In this document: piece after piece, positions 1 through 8,800 of the stretch | How positions within the stretch are numbered: position 1 is the stretch's first letter | How the letters are laid out: each line of letters starts with the position of its first letter | Assembly (NCBI RefSeq): GCF_025145285.1 | Contig: NZ_CP102251.1 | Location: forward strand, 1,116,001-1,180,000 | Source of the DNA: Alistipes onderdonkii | GTDB lineage: Bacteria; Bacteroidota; Bacteroidia; Bacteroidales; Rikenellaceae | DNA length: 64,000 nucleotides | Direction: 5' to 3' | Position numbers and translations under genes: made by a program | The notes under the pieces: generated by a model | The model's database searches: none | What the model was told of the DNA's origin: nothing | The model's input: the letters and a program-made list of their open reading frames with translations, nothing else

Positions 1-196
1 ATACCGAGGCAGTTGCACCGACACCTATACTTGGCAGAACAACATGATTTTTTTTTGACGGCCTCCTTTACGAATCCCACAACCGAGCAAAGCTGATAGA
101 TCATAACTGACAACACTCTAACGTTATTCGCTCTACGATTTCTGTAGTCTGGAATTTTCTTCGTATCTTTAAGAAACCGTAAAAACTATTTGAGCC

Positions 197-839
197 ATGA
201 AATTCTTTATCGACACGGCCAATCTGGAACAAATCCGCAAGGCGCATGAACTGGGCGTCCTGGACGGCGTAACGACCAACCCATCGCTGATGGCCAAAGA
301 GAACATCCGGGGTACGGAAAACTGCAACCGTCATTATGTTGAAATCTGCAGACGTGAGCGCCGAGGTCATAGCCACAGACTTCGAAGGAATGGTGCGAGA
401 GGGTGAGGCGCTGGCGGCGCTGCATCCCCGCATCGTCGTGAAACTGCCCTGCACGGCCGCAGGAATCCGGGCCGTAAAATATTTTGCCGCCAAGGATATC
501 CGGACGAACTGCACGCTGGTATTCTCCGTGGGACAGGCGTTGCTCGCCGCAAAGGCCGGAGCGACCTACGTGTCTCCGTTCGTGGGACGTCTCGACGACA
601 TCTCCGAAGACGGCGTGGCATTGGTAGCCCACATCGTGAAGGTCTACCGCACCTATGGTTACAAAACGCAGGTGCTGGCCGCTTCGATCCGTCATACGCA
701 GCATATTATCCAGTGCCTCGATGCGGGAGCCGATGTGGCGACATGCCCCCTTGCGGCAATCGAAGGGTTGCTCAGACATCCGATGACGAACAGCGGGCTG
801 GAGAAGTTCCTCGCAGACCATGCACGGCTGAATACCTGA
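197..839 (+). pseudogene. Transaldolase (FSA/TalC type), frameshifted
   Basis: The N-terminus (MKFFIDTANLEQIRKAHELG, then GVTTNPSLMAKE) and the rest (DVSAEVIATDFEG, IVVKLPCT with the Schiff-base lysine, TNCTLVFSVGQALLAAKAG, YVSPFVGRLDDI) are those of the small fructose-6-phosphate aldolase-like transaldolases of the pentose phosphate pathway. The first part reads in the frame starting at 197 up to HYVEIC (about 349). The second part reads one frame over from about 342-351 to 839. A few residues expected between the two parts are absent, so a short frame-changing deletion near 350 fits better than a single-base slip. All residues after the lesion are intact, so the decay is recent or the lesion is an assembly error. 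A second copy elsewhere is likely if the enzyme is needed. A terminator follows at 900. Confidence 0.85.
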
Positions 840-899
840 ACGGAAACCGAATTGCGACATTTCCGGATGACATCTATACGCTTGAATGTACAAAATGAC

Positions 900-932
900 A
901 AAAGTCCTATATACGAACATAGGACTTTTGTT
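900..932 (+). terminator. Rho-independent terminator after the transaldolase
   Basis: AAAAGTCCTAT at 900-910 pairs with ATAGGACTTTT at 919-929 across an 8-base loop, followed by GTTAT. It lies 60 bases after the transaldolase stop. The symmetric A/T flanks would let it work in both directions. Confidence 0.75.
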
Positions 933-1292
933 ATAAATATTATAGTCGGCCAGAGAATCACTCTATAAACAGTTCGTCTTGTCTGACAACATGCCACAGC
1001 GTCAACATACTGCACACGCCTCTTGAGGGTTACAAAAATAATTTCGGCAGAGTCGGCCGCCAAGACGAACAACGCATTAACATGATCTAATTCAACACAA
1101 TACACAATTTCTAAGCAAAAGTCAACGAGGTAACGCTTTGGACACCGAAACCTCGTTTACAATTACGTTTTTTACTCTATAAGCGATATACTTCTTATCT
1201 GAAAAGCAACATAATGTCCTATGAATCAAACATCTTCCCACCCGCGAAAGATCCTTCGTACAGTAAGTATCAGTCTTCATATCAAAAAAATG
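933..1292. other. Non-coding stretch
   Basis: No convincing gene on either strand. The only structure seen is a small stem, AACGAGGT (1124-1131) with ACCTCGTT (1150-1157). The stretch separates the chromosomal transaldolase from the degraded mobilisation genes and may contain the old element boundary, but no repeat marks it. Confidence 0.5.
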
Positions 1293-2509
1293 TCACCTCC
1301 TCTTTCGAAATCGTTGCATCTGCCGCTGCTGTTCTTCATAGGCCTGCGTGTCGGTCAGGTCCAATAGCGTATCGACAATGCCAGAAATAGGATTGGCGAT
1401 ATGGTTTTGTATTTCGTGTTACGGTGCTGTGTGTTGTTCTGGAACCTGCTTGTCGTTTTTCGGTGCCGGATAGAGTTCATTGAAAACATTTGCCGAAAAC
1501 TCTTTTCCCAGTACCGACCTGCGGGCAACGATGCCGTCGTTATGGTCAATGAAAGTCACACCATAGATTCTGCCGACCGGGTTAATGCGGAAAATCGTGT
1601 CGATATTCTCCGCTTTGAGCAGTCGCCGGAACTCGTCCCGTGTATTGTGTGGGCTCATGGCGTCTTTGACTGTTTGCCGAAGTCGGTCGAGCGTTCCGTC
1701 CTGCTTCAGCGCACTCTTCGACCGCTCGTAATACTTTTGAAGAGCCTTGTAGCCGACATCCCGGCCGATACGGCTCGATTTAAACGGAGTACCGATGCCA
1801 TAGCCGTCATCGGTCAGGGCCCGTAGATCACTCCGGCATAATCCCTGCCGTCGATGGTTCCCGTACGTTCTTCAACTGAGACATTGAAACGTTCCAGCAG
1901 GGTGCGAAACTCTCCGTAGGACGAACATTTGTAATTGCACAAGCACGACCGCACGACGGACGATATCTGCTGTTTGACATTGCCCTCTTTATAGTTTACT
2001 TTGCGCAAGCCGAGCCTGTCTGCTTGTTCCTCGCCTTTGATACTCGGATGCAGACCGTATTTCCGCTCCAAATCACGCAGAATTTCCATCGAGCGCCGGG
2101 CCTCGAAATCGTGCGGGAGTTTGCGGCCCTGCTCATCGACCCGCAGCGACACGATATGGAGATGCTCTCTGGAAATGTCCTTGTGCTTGAAAACGATATA
2201 GGGCTGTTCGCCGTAACCCATGCGCTCCATGTACTCGCGGGCAATGTCCCGGAGCCGTTCGTCTGTCAGTCTGTCTTCCGGCGAAGGATTCAGCGAGACA
2301 TGGAAGACCGTATTGGTCGTCCTTCTGTTAGCTTCGAGGTAGGGCCGGAAGCTCTCCATGCAGGCATCGATATCCATTCGCCCGTGTTTATTGAAGGGTT
2401 CGAGCATCTTCTGCCAGAGGAGCACTTCGGCCTCATTCTTATCCACTTTCTCCTTGTTGTAGTACAAGGCTCCGCCGGGCGAGGAGCCCGATCTTATATT
2501 CGCAACCAT
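1293..2509 (-). pseudogene. Mobilisation relaxase (MobB/BmgA-like), two lesions
   Basis: Residues from 2509 down (SGSSPGGALYYNKEKV, then TVFHVSLNPSPEDRL, and the metal-site motif EHLHIVSLRVD) are those of relaxase/mobilisation nuclease proteins of Bacteroides mobilisable elements. The enzyme nicks oriT and pilots the strand. The reading frame breaks at GVIYGP near 1815-1822, where one G appears lost from a G/C run. It continues in the next frame as ALTDDGYGIGTPFKSSRIGR. A second lesion is an in-frame TAA at 1419-1421, after which the frame stays open (EIQNHIANPISGIVDTLLDL) to a TGA at 1293. It overlaps the accessory gene by 16 bases, the usual arrangement. With both lesions the element cannot mobilise itself unless a relaxase acts in trans. 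Confidence 0.88.
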
Positions 2510-2916
2510 TCCTTAGCCTGTTTTGCGAGGTTGAGAATCTCGATACTCAGGGCTTTCAGCTCGCGGGTCCGTTGCTCCAATGCAGCGATCTGATGCGGGA
2601 TAGCAACGTTGGAAAAGTGCGAATTGACAGCCTTTACAATCTGGTTGTAGTTGTTCGCAAGTTTCTGGAATTGGAAATAAAAATCATTCAGCCGGGCGAC
2701 GAATTGCGTCTTCGACGGATCGCGTTTGATGACGACAAACTCCTCGGCAAAGAGCCTTTTGACGATAAAACGGCTACGGTTATGCTCCAATCCTGCCTCA
2801 CAAAGCATCTGCTTAAAGCGGATATTCTCTTCGGTGGTGAGTTTGAAATTATACCTGTGAACTCTGGGATCTGTCGTTGTCGGGCGTCCGATCCTCTTTT
2901 TCGTGGTTGTCATCAA
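2494..2916 (-). CDS. Mobilisation accessory protein (MobA/MobC-like)
   Basis: A 140-residue basic protein with an N-terminal GRPTTTDPRVHRYNFKLT ribbon-type start and a conserved ANNYNQIVKAVNS segment, typical of the small relaxosome proteins that sit just upstream of the relaxase in Bacteroides mobilisable and conjugative elements. Its role is to bind oriT and help the relaxase. It is intact, while the relaxase it overlaps (2494-2509) is broken. A strong palindrome about 55 bases upstream of its start is a candidate oriT. Confidence 0.8.
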   Translation of the reverse strand: MMTTTKKRIGRPTTTDPRVHRYNFKLTTEENIRFKQMLCEAGLEHNRSRFIVKRLFAEEFVVIKRDPSKTQFVARLNDFYFQFQKLANNYNQIVKAVNSHFSNVAIPHQIAALEQRTRELKALSIEILNLAKQAKEWLRI

Positions 2917-2960
2917 GCTGGTAGTTTAAGTGGCGTGACTCGGGAACGCCACCCGGCCTC

Positions 2961-3020
2961 GCAGAGCGAGCACCTTTGTATGCCGAAAAATTTTTCGGCA
3001 TACAAAGGTACAGCTCGCTG
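2961..3020. repeat. Long perfect palindrome upstream of mob genes (oriT candidate)
   Basis: ACCTTTGTATGCCGAAAAA (2972-2990) is followed directly by its exact reverse complement (2991-3009), a 38-bp palindrome with no loop. It extends with AGCGAGC (2965-2971) against GCTCGCT (3013-3019) across a 3-base bulge. It sits between the divergent mob genes and the DUF3408 gene, where oriT is found in related elements. It could equally be a cruciform or a bidirectional terminator. Confidence 0.55.
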
Positions 3021-3355
3021 TTATCTGGCGATAACAAAATCCGCGGCGGAAAATTTTTTGTGAAAACTTTGAAAAGCCTCCGAGGGCGGGTCTTTCCCGG
3101 TGCAATATTACAACCGTCTGGAGATGAAAAAAAGCCCGCCGAACGGACTGGAACGGACGTGAGCGGACATCGGAATCGAGGCATTTCAGTCGATTGTATC
3201 TTGCATCATGAAAGGCAGGTTTTCTTATTCCGTTCATTATTCCGATACAAACCGCATGAAACGGAAAACGGCATTTTGAATGGTTTAACCCAATAAACCA
3301 GACATACATGCTCTATGCCCGTATGGCTGACAATCAATCTCAAAAACGTTGCACC

Positions 3356-3874
3356 ATGGATTCATTAAAGGAAAAAGACAACCCCGCACCCAATCCTGCT
3401 AAGCGTCCCCGTATCGAAGTCGACGAGGAACTGATGCGTCAGATGATCGCCGGACAAGCCCCTTTGGACTCGAAAGTCGTCCGCAGGATTCCCGAACCGG
3501 AAGAGGAAGATACGGACACTCCCGAGGGAAACACATCGGAAACGGTATCCGGAGCATCGGCACCGACTGCTGAGAAAACAGACGTCGACACCCAAACGAC
3601 TACTGGAAAGGAGTCGGCCGGATTCCGGCGTAAAAAGATCGCGCTGCCGGATTTCGAACGCACGTTCTTCGCTCCGGTGGATTGCCGTAATCGCTCTGCG
3701 ATCTATGTCAGTACCCAAACCAAGTGCAAAGTGTCGGCAATCCTCCACCTGCTGGGAGACGATACGACAAGGCTTACGGCATTGGCCGACAATATGCTGC
3801 GGTTCGTCATGGACATTTACAGCGACGAGTTGAATTATCTCCACGAGAAGAAGAACAACAGACGGCCGTTTTGA
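3356..3874 (+). CDS. DUF3408 protein of conjugative-element tra region (TraB-like)
   Basis: The C-terminal half (IALPDFERTFFAPVDCRNRS, then IYVSTQTKCKVSAILHLLGD, ending DELNYLHEKKNN) matches the DUF3408 family, found next to the ParA-like gene at the start of CTnDOT-type transfer regions. The N-terminal half is acidic and low in order (PEPEEEDTDTPEGNTSE). I choose the ATG at 3356 (MDSLKEKDNP) because the residues before it are not conserved-looking; ATGs at 3308 and 3323 are in frame. No ParA gene or further tra genes follow. This is therefore an orphan of a transfer region, probably cut by the IS110 insertion or a deletion. Confidence 0.7.
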   Translation: MDSLKEKDNPAPNPAKRPRIEVDEELMRQMIAGQAPLDSKVVRRIPEPEEEDTDTPEGNTSETVSGASAPTAEKTDVDTQTTTGKESAGFRRKKIALPDFERTFFAPVDCRNRSAIYVSTQTKCKVSAILHLLGDDTTRLTALADNMLRFVMDIYSDELNYLHEKKNNRRPF

Positions 3875-4083
3875 AAAAGCGGGGTATTTCGACGGCAGAT
3901 AGCAGGACGGGAGGGGGCCGTCGAACGGGCAGGCCGATCGCGGCTGAACATCGGAACCGGATCGTTAGGAGCCGCAGAATGTCGTCTTTTCCGACGGTAG
4001 AATTCTAAGATAAAACCAAATAAAAGCTGCAAAAAGTTTCATGCCCGGAAATTGTCATTTTTTGTCGTAGCGTTTAGCAAAAT

Positions 4084-4148
4084 GATTCTGGCTATGGGAT
4101 GCAAGGCCGCGAAGCGCTTGTATAGCCTTGCATCCCATAGTCAGAATC
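4084..4148. repeat. Long inverted repeat with GCAAGGC core
   Basis: GATTCTGGCTATGGGATGCAAGGC (4084-4107) pairs with 4125-4148 with one mismatch around a 17-base loop. Similar hairpins whose stem ends inward in GCAAGG are at 5515-5575 and 15211-15257. It may be a terminator for DUF3408 or a REP-like element. Confidence 0.6.
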
Positions 4149-4227
4149 GTTAATTTGCGGAGTACGGAAATGACAATACATTAATTATGAGTAGGTTCGG
4201 CTCCCAATTAGACGGACTGTTCCGACA

Positions 4228-4265
4228 ATAAGATTTTGAGATTTTGAATGATCTCAAAATCTTAT
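4228..4265 (-). terminator. Hairpin after the IS110 transposase
   Basis: ATAAGATTTTGAGAT (4228-4242) and ATCTCAAAATCTTAT (4251-4265) form a perfect 15-bp stem with an 8-base loop, 25 bases beyond the transposase stop. It is a terminator or a structural part of the insertion sequence end. Confidence 0.6.
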
Positions 4266-4289
4266 CGAATGGCAGATATGTATGCCGGA

Positions 4290-5297
4290 TTATATCTGCA
4301 ACGCTACATATGGTGTTCCACGCCTTACGACGGCAAAGCATCTGGCGGCGATTTTGGCCCTCACAGCATTCAGGACGCTGAATTTATGTTTACCTTCAGC
4401 CACTTTGCGTTCGTAATATGCCTTTAGTTGCGGATCACACCTGATGGCAATCAGTGCACTGCGGTTCAGTTGTACTTTAATGTCTCGATTCGCCATGCTC
4501 GATGTGTGGCATCCCCCGCGAACGCTTGTGCCGGAGCTATGTTCGAACGGAGCCAGCCCGCAATAGCAGGCAAACTTGCGGTGGTCTGTGATTTTGGTGA
4601 AATTAAGCGTCGAACAGAGCATCACAATGGCCGTGATCGGCCCTACACCTTTGATGCTGGTCAGCAGCTTGTAGTTCCGGCAAATGTTGCTGTCGGCGGC
4701 TATCAATTCCTTCATTTCCCGTTCGATGGTTTTCATATGAGTTTCTGCATACGCGATCTCCTCCTGGAGCATGGAACGTTGAATAGATACATCCGCGAAT
4801 TTCTCTTTGTAGTCTAATTTTTCGAGCAACACCAGTTTCGCTACACGTTGTTTTGCCAGATAAGCCCTTAAGATCAGCCATGTGCGCAACTGACACAGTT
4901 CCTTCTCTGCCGGCAGATAAAGGGCTATCTTCCGATAGTGAGTGATCGCATACTCGGCGATACGCCGGGCATCCACTCTGTCTGTTTTGCCACGGGCAAT
5001 ACCCATCGAATACTTGATTACCAACGGCGAGATCAGTGAAAAATTGAAAGTCAGCGTCCTGTCGGAAGCACAAACCGCCATCTCGGATATGTAGCTCCCC
5101 ACATCCTCGGCGCAGAAAATCACATCGTCGAGCAGAATACCATGCCGCTTCTCAACCCAGTGCAGACACGAGCAGATCCCTTTTCGGGAGTTGGCGAATT
5201 TGCGGTGAGCCATCTCGTTTGCATCCTCGAAGGCGACCAAAGACGCATCGAAAGTCTCTTTCGACACATCCAGACCTACATAATACAAATAGTGCAT
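4290..5297 (-). CDS. IS110-family transposase (DEDD recombinase)
   Basis: A 335-residue protein with the IS110/IS1111 layout. The N-terminal RuvC-like DEDD domain starts YVGLDVSKETFDASL (first Asp at residue 10) and has KTDRVDARRIAEY with the last acidic pair. A helical linker follows. The C-terminal Transposase_20 domain has LLTSIKGVGPITAIVMLCS and the conserved GLAPFEHSSGTSVRGG segment that carries the serine now held to be catalytic. These enzymes insert DNA guided by a bridge RNA made from the non-coding end of the element. Full length with no visible lesion. I could not mark the element ends because IS110 members usually lack terminal inverted repeats and do not duplicate the target. Confidence 0.92.
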   Translation of the reverse strand: MHYLYYVGLDVSKETFDASLVAFEDANEMAHRKFANSRKGICSCLHWVEKRHGILLDDVIFCAEDVGSYISEMAVCASDRTLTFNFSLISPLVIKYSMGIARGKTDRVDARRIAEYAITHYRKIALYLPAEKELCQLRTWLILRAYLAKQRVAKLVLLEKLDYKEKFADVSIQRSMLQEEIAYAETHMKTIEREMKELIAADSNICRNYKLLTSIKGVGPITAIVMLCSTLNFTKITDHRKFACYCGLAPFEHSSGTSVRGGCHTSSMANRDIKVQLNRSALIAIRCDPQLKAYYERKVAEGKHKFSVLNAVRAKIAARCFAVVRRGTPYVALQI

Positions 5298-5299
5298 AA

Positions 5300-5460
5300 C
5301 TTGTTAGTTTTGTGAGAGTCGTATGCTATCACATGTACCAGGTCTTCAAACCTACAATTCTAAACAGCCATTCTCTCTGGTTAATGGAGTCGCAGTCCAA
5401 ATCTACCGCCAAGCCTCAAAGCTTACGACAAGCCCCGGTTCACTGCGACTCCATATCGAA
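5300..5460 (-). ncRNA. Candidate IS110 bridge RNA region
   Basis: The non-coding stretch directly upstream of the transposase is where IS110-group (as opposed to IS1111-group) elements encode the bridge RNA. ATGGAGTCGCAGT (5384-5396) pairs perfectly with ACTGCGACTCCAT (5442-5454) around a 45-base loop, the sort of stem closing an internal guide loop. The strand is assumed to follow the transposase. Loop identities and RNA ends are not determined. Confidence 0.45.
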
Positions 5461-5514
5461 ATTACCTGTGATTACATCACGCTGCAAATCTACATGCGAC
5501 CAGCAAAACGCCAA

Positions 5515-5575
5515 AGATGGAAATACGCAAGGCTCGCCCTTCGGGCGATTCGCATGGCCTTGCGTATTTCCATCT
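5515..5575. repeat. 19-bp perfect stem hairpin with GCAAGGC core
   Basis: AGATGGAAATACGCAAGGC (5515-5533) and its exact complement at 5557-5575, with a smaller TCGCCCTTCGGGCGA hairpin inside. It lies between the IS110 upstream region and hsdR and could end hsdR transcription. It shares its inner stem sequence with the hairpins at 4084 and 15211. Confidence 0.6.
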
Positions 5576-5751
5576 CCGGCGTTTAATTCCCTGCCGGCGG
5601 AAAGAGATGACGATATTCCGGGATCGAGGGGAGCGTAACTCAAACTGAATCCTATTCTCCCATTTACACAAAATTATGGACACTGCCTATTACTATATCT
5701 TGCAAAATCATTATACGACTGACTCTTCCAACTTACCCATAGCTATCTCAT

Positions 5752-8700
5752 TCAATTATTTTCGTTCCACTTCTTACACTGCTCCATAATCGTATTCAAA
5801 GCATCTTCCTGCCCAGCAGGCGGATAATTATACTTTTTCAACAATCGTTTGACAATACGCCGCATTCCGGCACGAGCACTCTCCTTCATATTCCAGTCAA
5901 TCGTCTTGTTTCGCCGAAGCGCATCTGTCAACTCTCGCGTAATAGCGACCAACTGATCGTTGGAATAGAAATCTTTTACAGCCTCAGGCTTGGTCAACGC
6001 ATCATAAAAGGCAAGTTCTTCGCTGTTCAGATTAAGCGACTTGCCGGCCTTTTCGCCGTGAACGATCTCACGGGCTATTTTCAGCAGTTCTTCGATAACC
6101 TCTTCGTTCGTCAGCATCCCTTTCAAATAGCGGCTCATGGCATCGGCCAGAATTTCCGAAAACTTCTCGGCTCGTACCGTATTCGTTCGCTGATATAGTT
6201 GTACCTGCTCTGCAATCAACCTACGCAATAATTCTACGGCGAAGTTCCGTTCCTTCATCCGGGCAACCTCTTCCAGGAATTTCGAATCGAACAAAGAGAA
6301 CTCCTCCTTGATATCGGAGAAAAGATTAATTACCCCTTCGCTCTTGATACTCTGCTTGAGCAATTCATTAATACGCCCGTTAATCTCACGGAACGAAATC
6401 TTGCCCTTGGCTTCCACGCGCGTCAGTAATGTGCGAACCGCCTCAAAATAGGCAGCTTCGATACGTTGCTCATAATTCAGTAAACTCTGACAAAGCGACA
6501 ATGCCTGCCGCAGCAGCAGCGCCTCTTTGATATAGAGTTTTTTCGTTTCCATCCGCTCGGGGGACTGCATGAAATCGACACCTCCGCTGATGGCTTTCGC
6601 CCGCTCCAAATCAGACTTACCGAAGAAAGCACCATAATCGAATCCATACATCAGATCACGGCAAACGTCCAGTTTCTTCTGAAACTCCGGATAGGCGGTT
6701 TTAGCCACATCCGTATCACCATAATTTTTGCGGTCACGGTATGTATAATCGTTCATCGCCGTCTTCAACGCCGAAGCGATACCCACATAATCCACAACCA
6801 AACCACCTTGTTTATCCCCAAACACACGATTCACACGAGCAATAGCCTGCATTAGATTGTGTCCGGACATCGGTTTATAGACATACATCGTCGAAAGCGA
6901 AGGTACGTCGAAACCCGTAAGCCACATATCAACTACGATGACGATTTTCAACGAGCTATCGTTGTCTTTGAACCGCTTCTCCAACTCTTTCTTGTGGGAA
7001 TCATTTCCAATAATCGCCCGCCAGTCTTCCGGATCTTTATTACCGGAAGTCATCACAACAGCCAGCTTGTCACTCCACACCGGACGCATTTCGAGAATCC
7101 GACGGTAAATCTTGATCGCTATTGGCCGCGAATAGGCTACTATCATCGCCTTACCCGTCTGCTCGTATTGCCGGAATTCCTCATAGTGTTTTACGATGTC
7201 CTCGCACAATGATGCCACCGTCGCGTCAGCTCCAAGGATCGAGTCGAGCCGCCCCAATTCACGCTTGCTTTTCTCAATGACATACTCTTCCGCCTCCTCA
7301 GCCATCGCATCATACTCCGCATCAATACGCCGCAAGGACTGCTCGTCGAGTTTCAGATTGATTACACGGCTCTCGTAAAATACCGGCCGTGTCGCACCGT
7401 CCTCCACCGACTGCGTCATATCGTACACGTCGATGTAATCTCCAAACACTTCGCGTGTCGACCGATCTTTTTGCGAAATAGGCGTTCCGGTAAACCCGAT
7501 ATAGGTAGCATTCGGCAACGCATTACGCACCAGACGCGCCGCGCCGATTACAACTTTGGCTTGCGTTACCCCGTCAGCATCCGTAACCATCCTGACCCTC
7601 TCCTCCAATCCGTATTGACTGCGATGCGCCTCGTCGGCCATAACAACTATATTTCGTCGCGTCGAAAGAGGTTCTTCGCTCTCTTCGAATTTCTGCATCG
7701 TCGAGAAAAAGATACCGTTCGCTTCGCGTCCCGCCAATAATTCCCGAAGATGAGCCCGACTTTCGGCCTGCACGGGTGTCTGACGCAAAAAATCCCTGCA
7801 ACAAGCGAACTGCCGGTACAACTGACCGTCCAAATCGTTACGGTCTGTCAGCACGACGATAGTCGGCGACGACATCGCCTGCTGCAACTGCTTGGCGAAA
7901 AAGACCATCGACAATGACTTTCCGCTGCCCTGCGTATGCCAAAACACGCCACCCCGACCATCTGTCTCAGCTGCTTTAACCGTCGAAAGCACAGCCTTGT
8001 GTACGGCATAAAACTGATGATAGGCACTTAATATCTTAATATCCTGTTTACCGTCTTTCGAATAACAAACAAAATTCCGCAACAATTCAACAAACCGCGT
8101 TTTTTCGAACATTCCCGCGAAAAGCACATCGAAATTCGCGCTATGGGTATCTTCATAACTCCCATCTACCGTTTTCCACTGCATAAAACGGTCTTCACCC
8201 GCTGTGATCGTCCCCGCCTTAGTCATCGCCTGATCGCTCATCACACAAAAAGCGTTATAGATAAAGAGTGACGGAATCTCCTGCATATAGTTACGCAATT
8301 GTGCATAAGCTTCCGACACGTCTGTATTCTCACGCGATGGCGATTTGAGTTCGACCACCACCAGCGGCAATCCATTGACAAATACGATCATATCCGCACG
8401 CCTTACCGAGTGCCCATCGACCGTCCATTGATTAGCGATCGTAAACCGATTATGTAACGGTGAATCGTAATCGACAAGCCGGACATTTGCGGAACATTGC
8501 TCGCGGCCATCGAAATAATTGACAGCTACGCCATTTTGCAAATAATCCGTGAACAATTCATTCTTCTGTACCAACGTTCCGCCCTCATAGGTCCGAATTT
8601 TCACCATAGCTTCGTCAATAGCGGCCTGTGGCAGTCCACGATTGATCTGCGGCAACACAGCCTCCAGCACCTCCACGTAAAGCGGTTCTGCATAGTCGCG

Positions 8701-8793
8701 CATTACATTGGGACCGTACACATAATCATAGCCTAATTGCTCTCGAAACAACTCGAGAATAGCGTTTTCAAAATCATCTTCGGTGAAGTGCAT
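5752..8793 (-). CDS. hsdR: Type I restriction enzyme, R (motor/nuclease) subunit
   Basis: 1013 residues, normal for HsdR. The N-terminal HSDR_N nuclease domain shows RADMIVFVNGLPLVVVELK (D134, then E148-x-K150, a PD-(D/E)xK site). The SF2 motor follows, with Walker A GSGKS at 289-293, TDRNDLDGQL, DEAH at 387-390 and a later GFTGTPI. The C-terminal helical part binds the methylase. The subunit translocates and cuts DNA when the HsdM/HsdS core meets an unmethylated site. It is the last gene of the minus-strand operon that starts at hsdM (15133), but the shufflon and the FRG gene lie between them. The stop of the FRG gene is 7 bases upstream of this start, so the two are probably co-transcribed. 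No lesion seen. Confidence 0.96.
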   Translation of the reverse strand: MHFTEDDFENAILELFREQLGYDYVYGPNVMRDYAEPLYVEVLEAVLPQINRGLPQAAIDEAMVKIRTYEGGTLVQKNELFTDYLQNGVAVNYFDGREQCSANVRLVDYDSPLHNRFTIANQWTVDGHSVRRADMIVFVNGLPLVVVELKSPSRENTDVSEAYAQLRNYMQEIPSLFIYNAFCVMSDQAMTKAGTITAGEDRFMQWKTVDGSYEDTHSANFDVLFAGMFEKTRFVELLRNFVCYSKDGKQDIKILSAYHQFYAVHKAVLSTVKAAETDGRGGVFWHTQGSGKSLSMVFFAKQLQQAMSSPTIVVLTDRNDLDGQLYRQFACCRDFLRQTPVQAESRAHLRELLAGREANGIFFSTMQKFEESEEPLSTRRNIVVMADEAHRSQYGLEERVRMVTDADGVTQAKVVIGAARLVRNALPNATYIGFTGTPISQKDRSTREVFGDYIDVYDMTQSVEDGATRPVFYESRVINLKLDEQSLRRIDAEYDAMAEEAEEYVIEKSKRELGRLDSILGADATVASLCEDIVKHYEEFRQYEQTGKAMIVAYSRPIAIKIYRRILEMRPVWSDKLAVVMTSGNKDPEDWRAIIGNDSHKKELEKRFKDNDSSLKIVIVVDMWLTGFDVPSLSTMYVYKPMSGHNLMQAIARVNRVFGDKQGGLVVDYVGIASALKTAMNDYTYRDRKNYGDTDVAKTAYPEFQKKLDVCRDLMYGFDYGAFFGKSDLERAKAISGGVDFMQSPERMETKKLYIKEALLLRQALSLCQSLLNYEQRIEAAYFEAVRTLLTRVEAKGKISFREINGRINELLKQSIKSEGVINLFSDIKEEFSLFDSKFLEEVARMKERNFAVELLRRLIAEQVQLYQRTNTVRAEKFSEILADAMSRYLKGMLTNEEVIEELLKIAREIVHGEKAGKSLNLNSEELAFYDALTKPEAVKDFYSNDQLVAITRELTDALRRNKTIDWNMKESARAGMRRIVKRLLKKYNYPPAGQEDALNTIMEQCKKWNENN

Positions 8794-8800
8794 ATAATTG

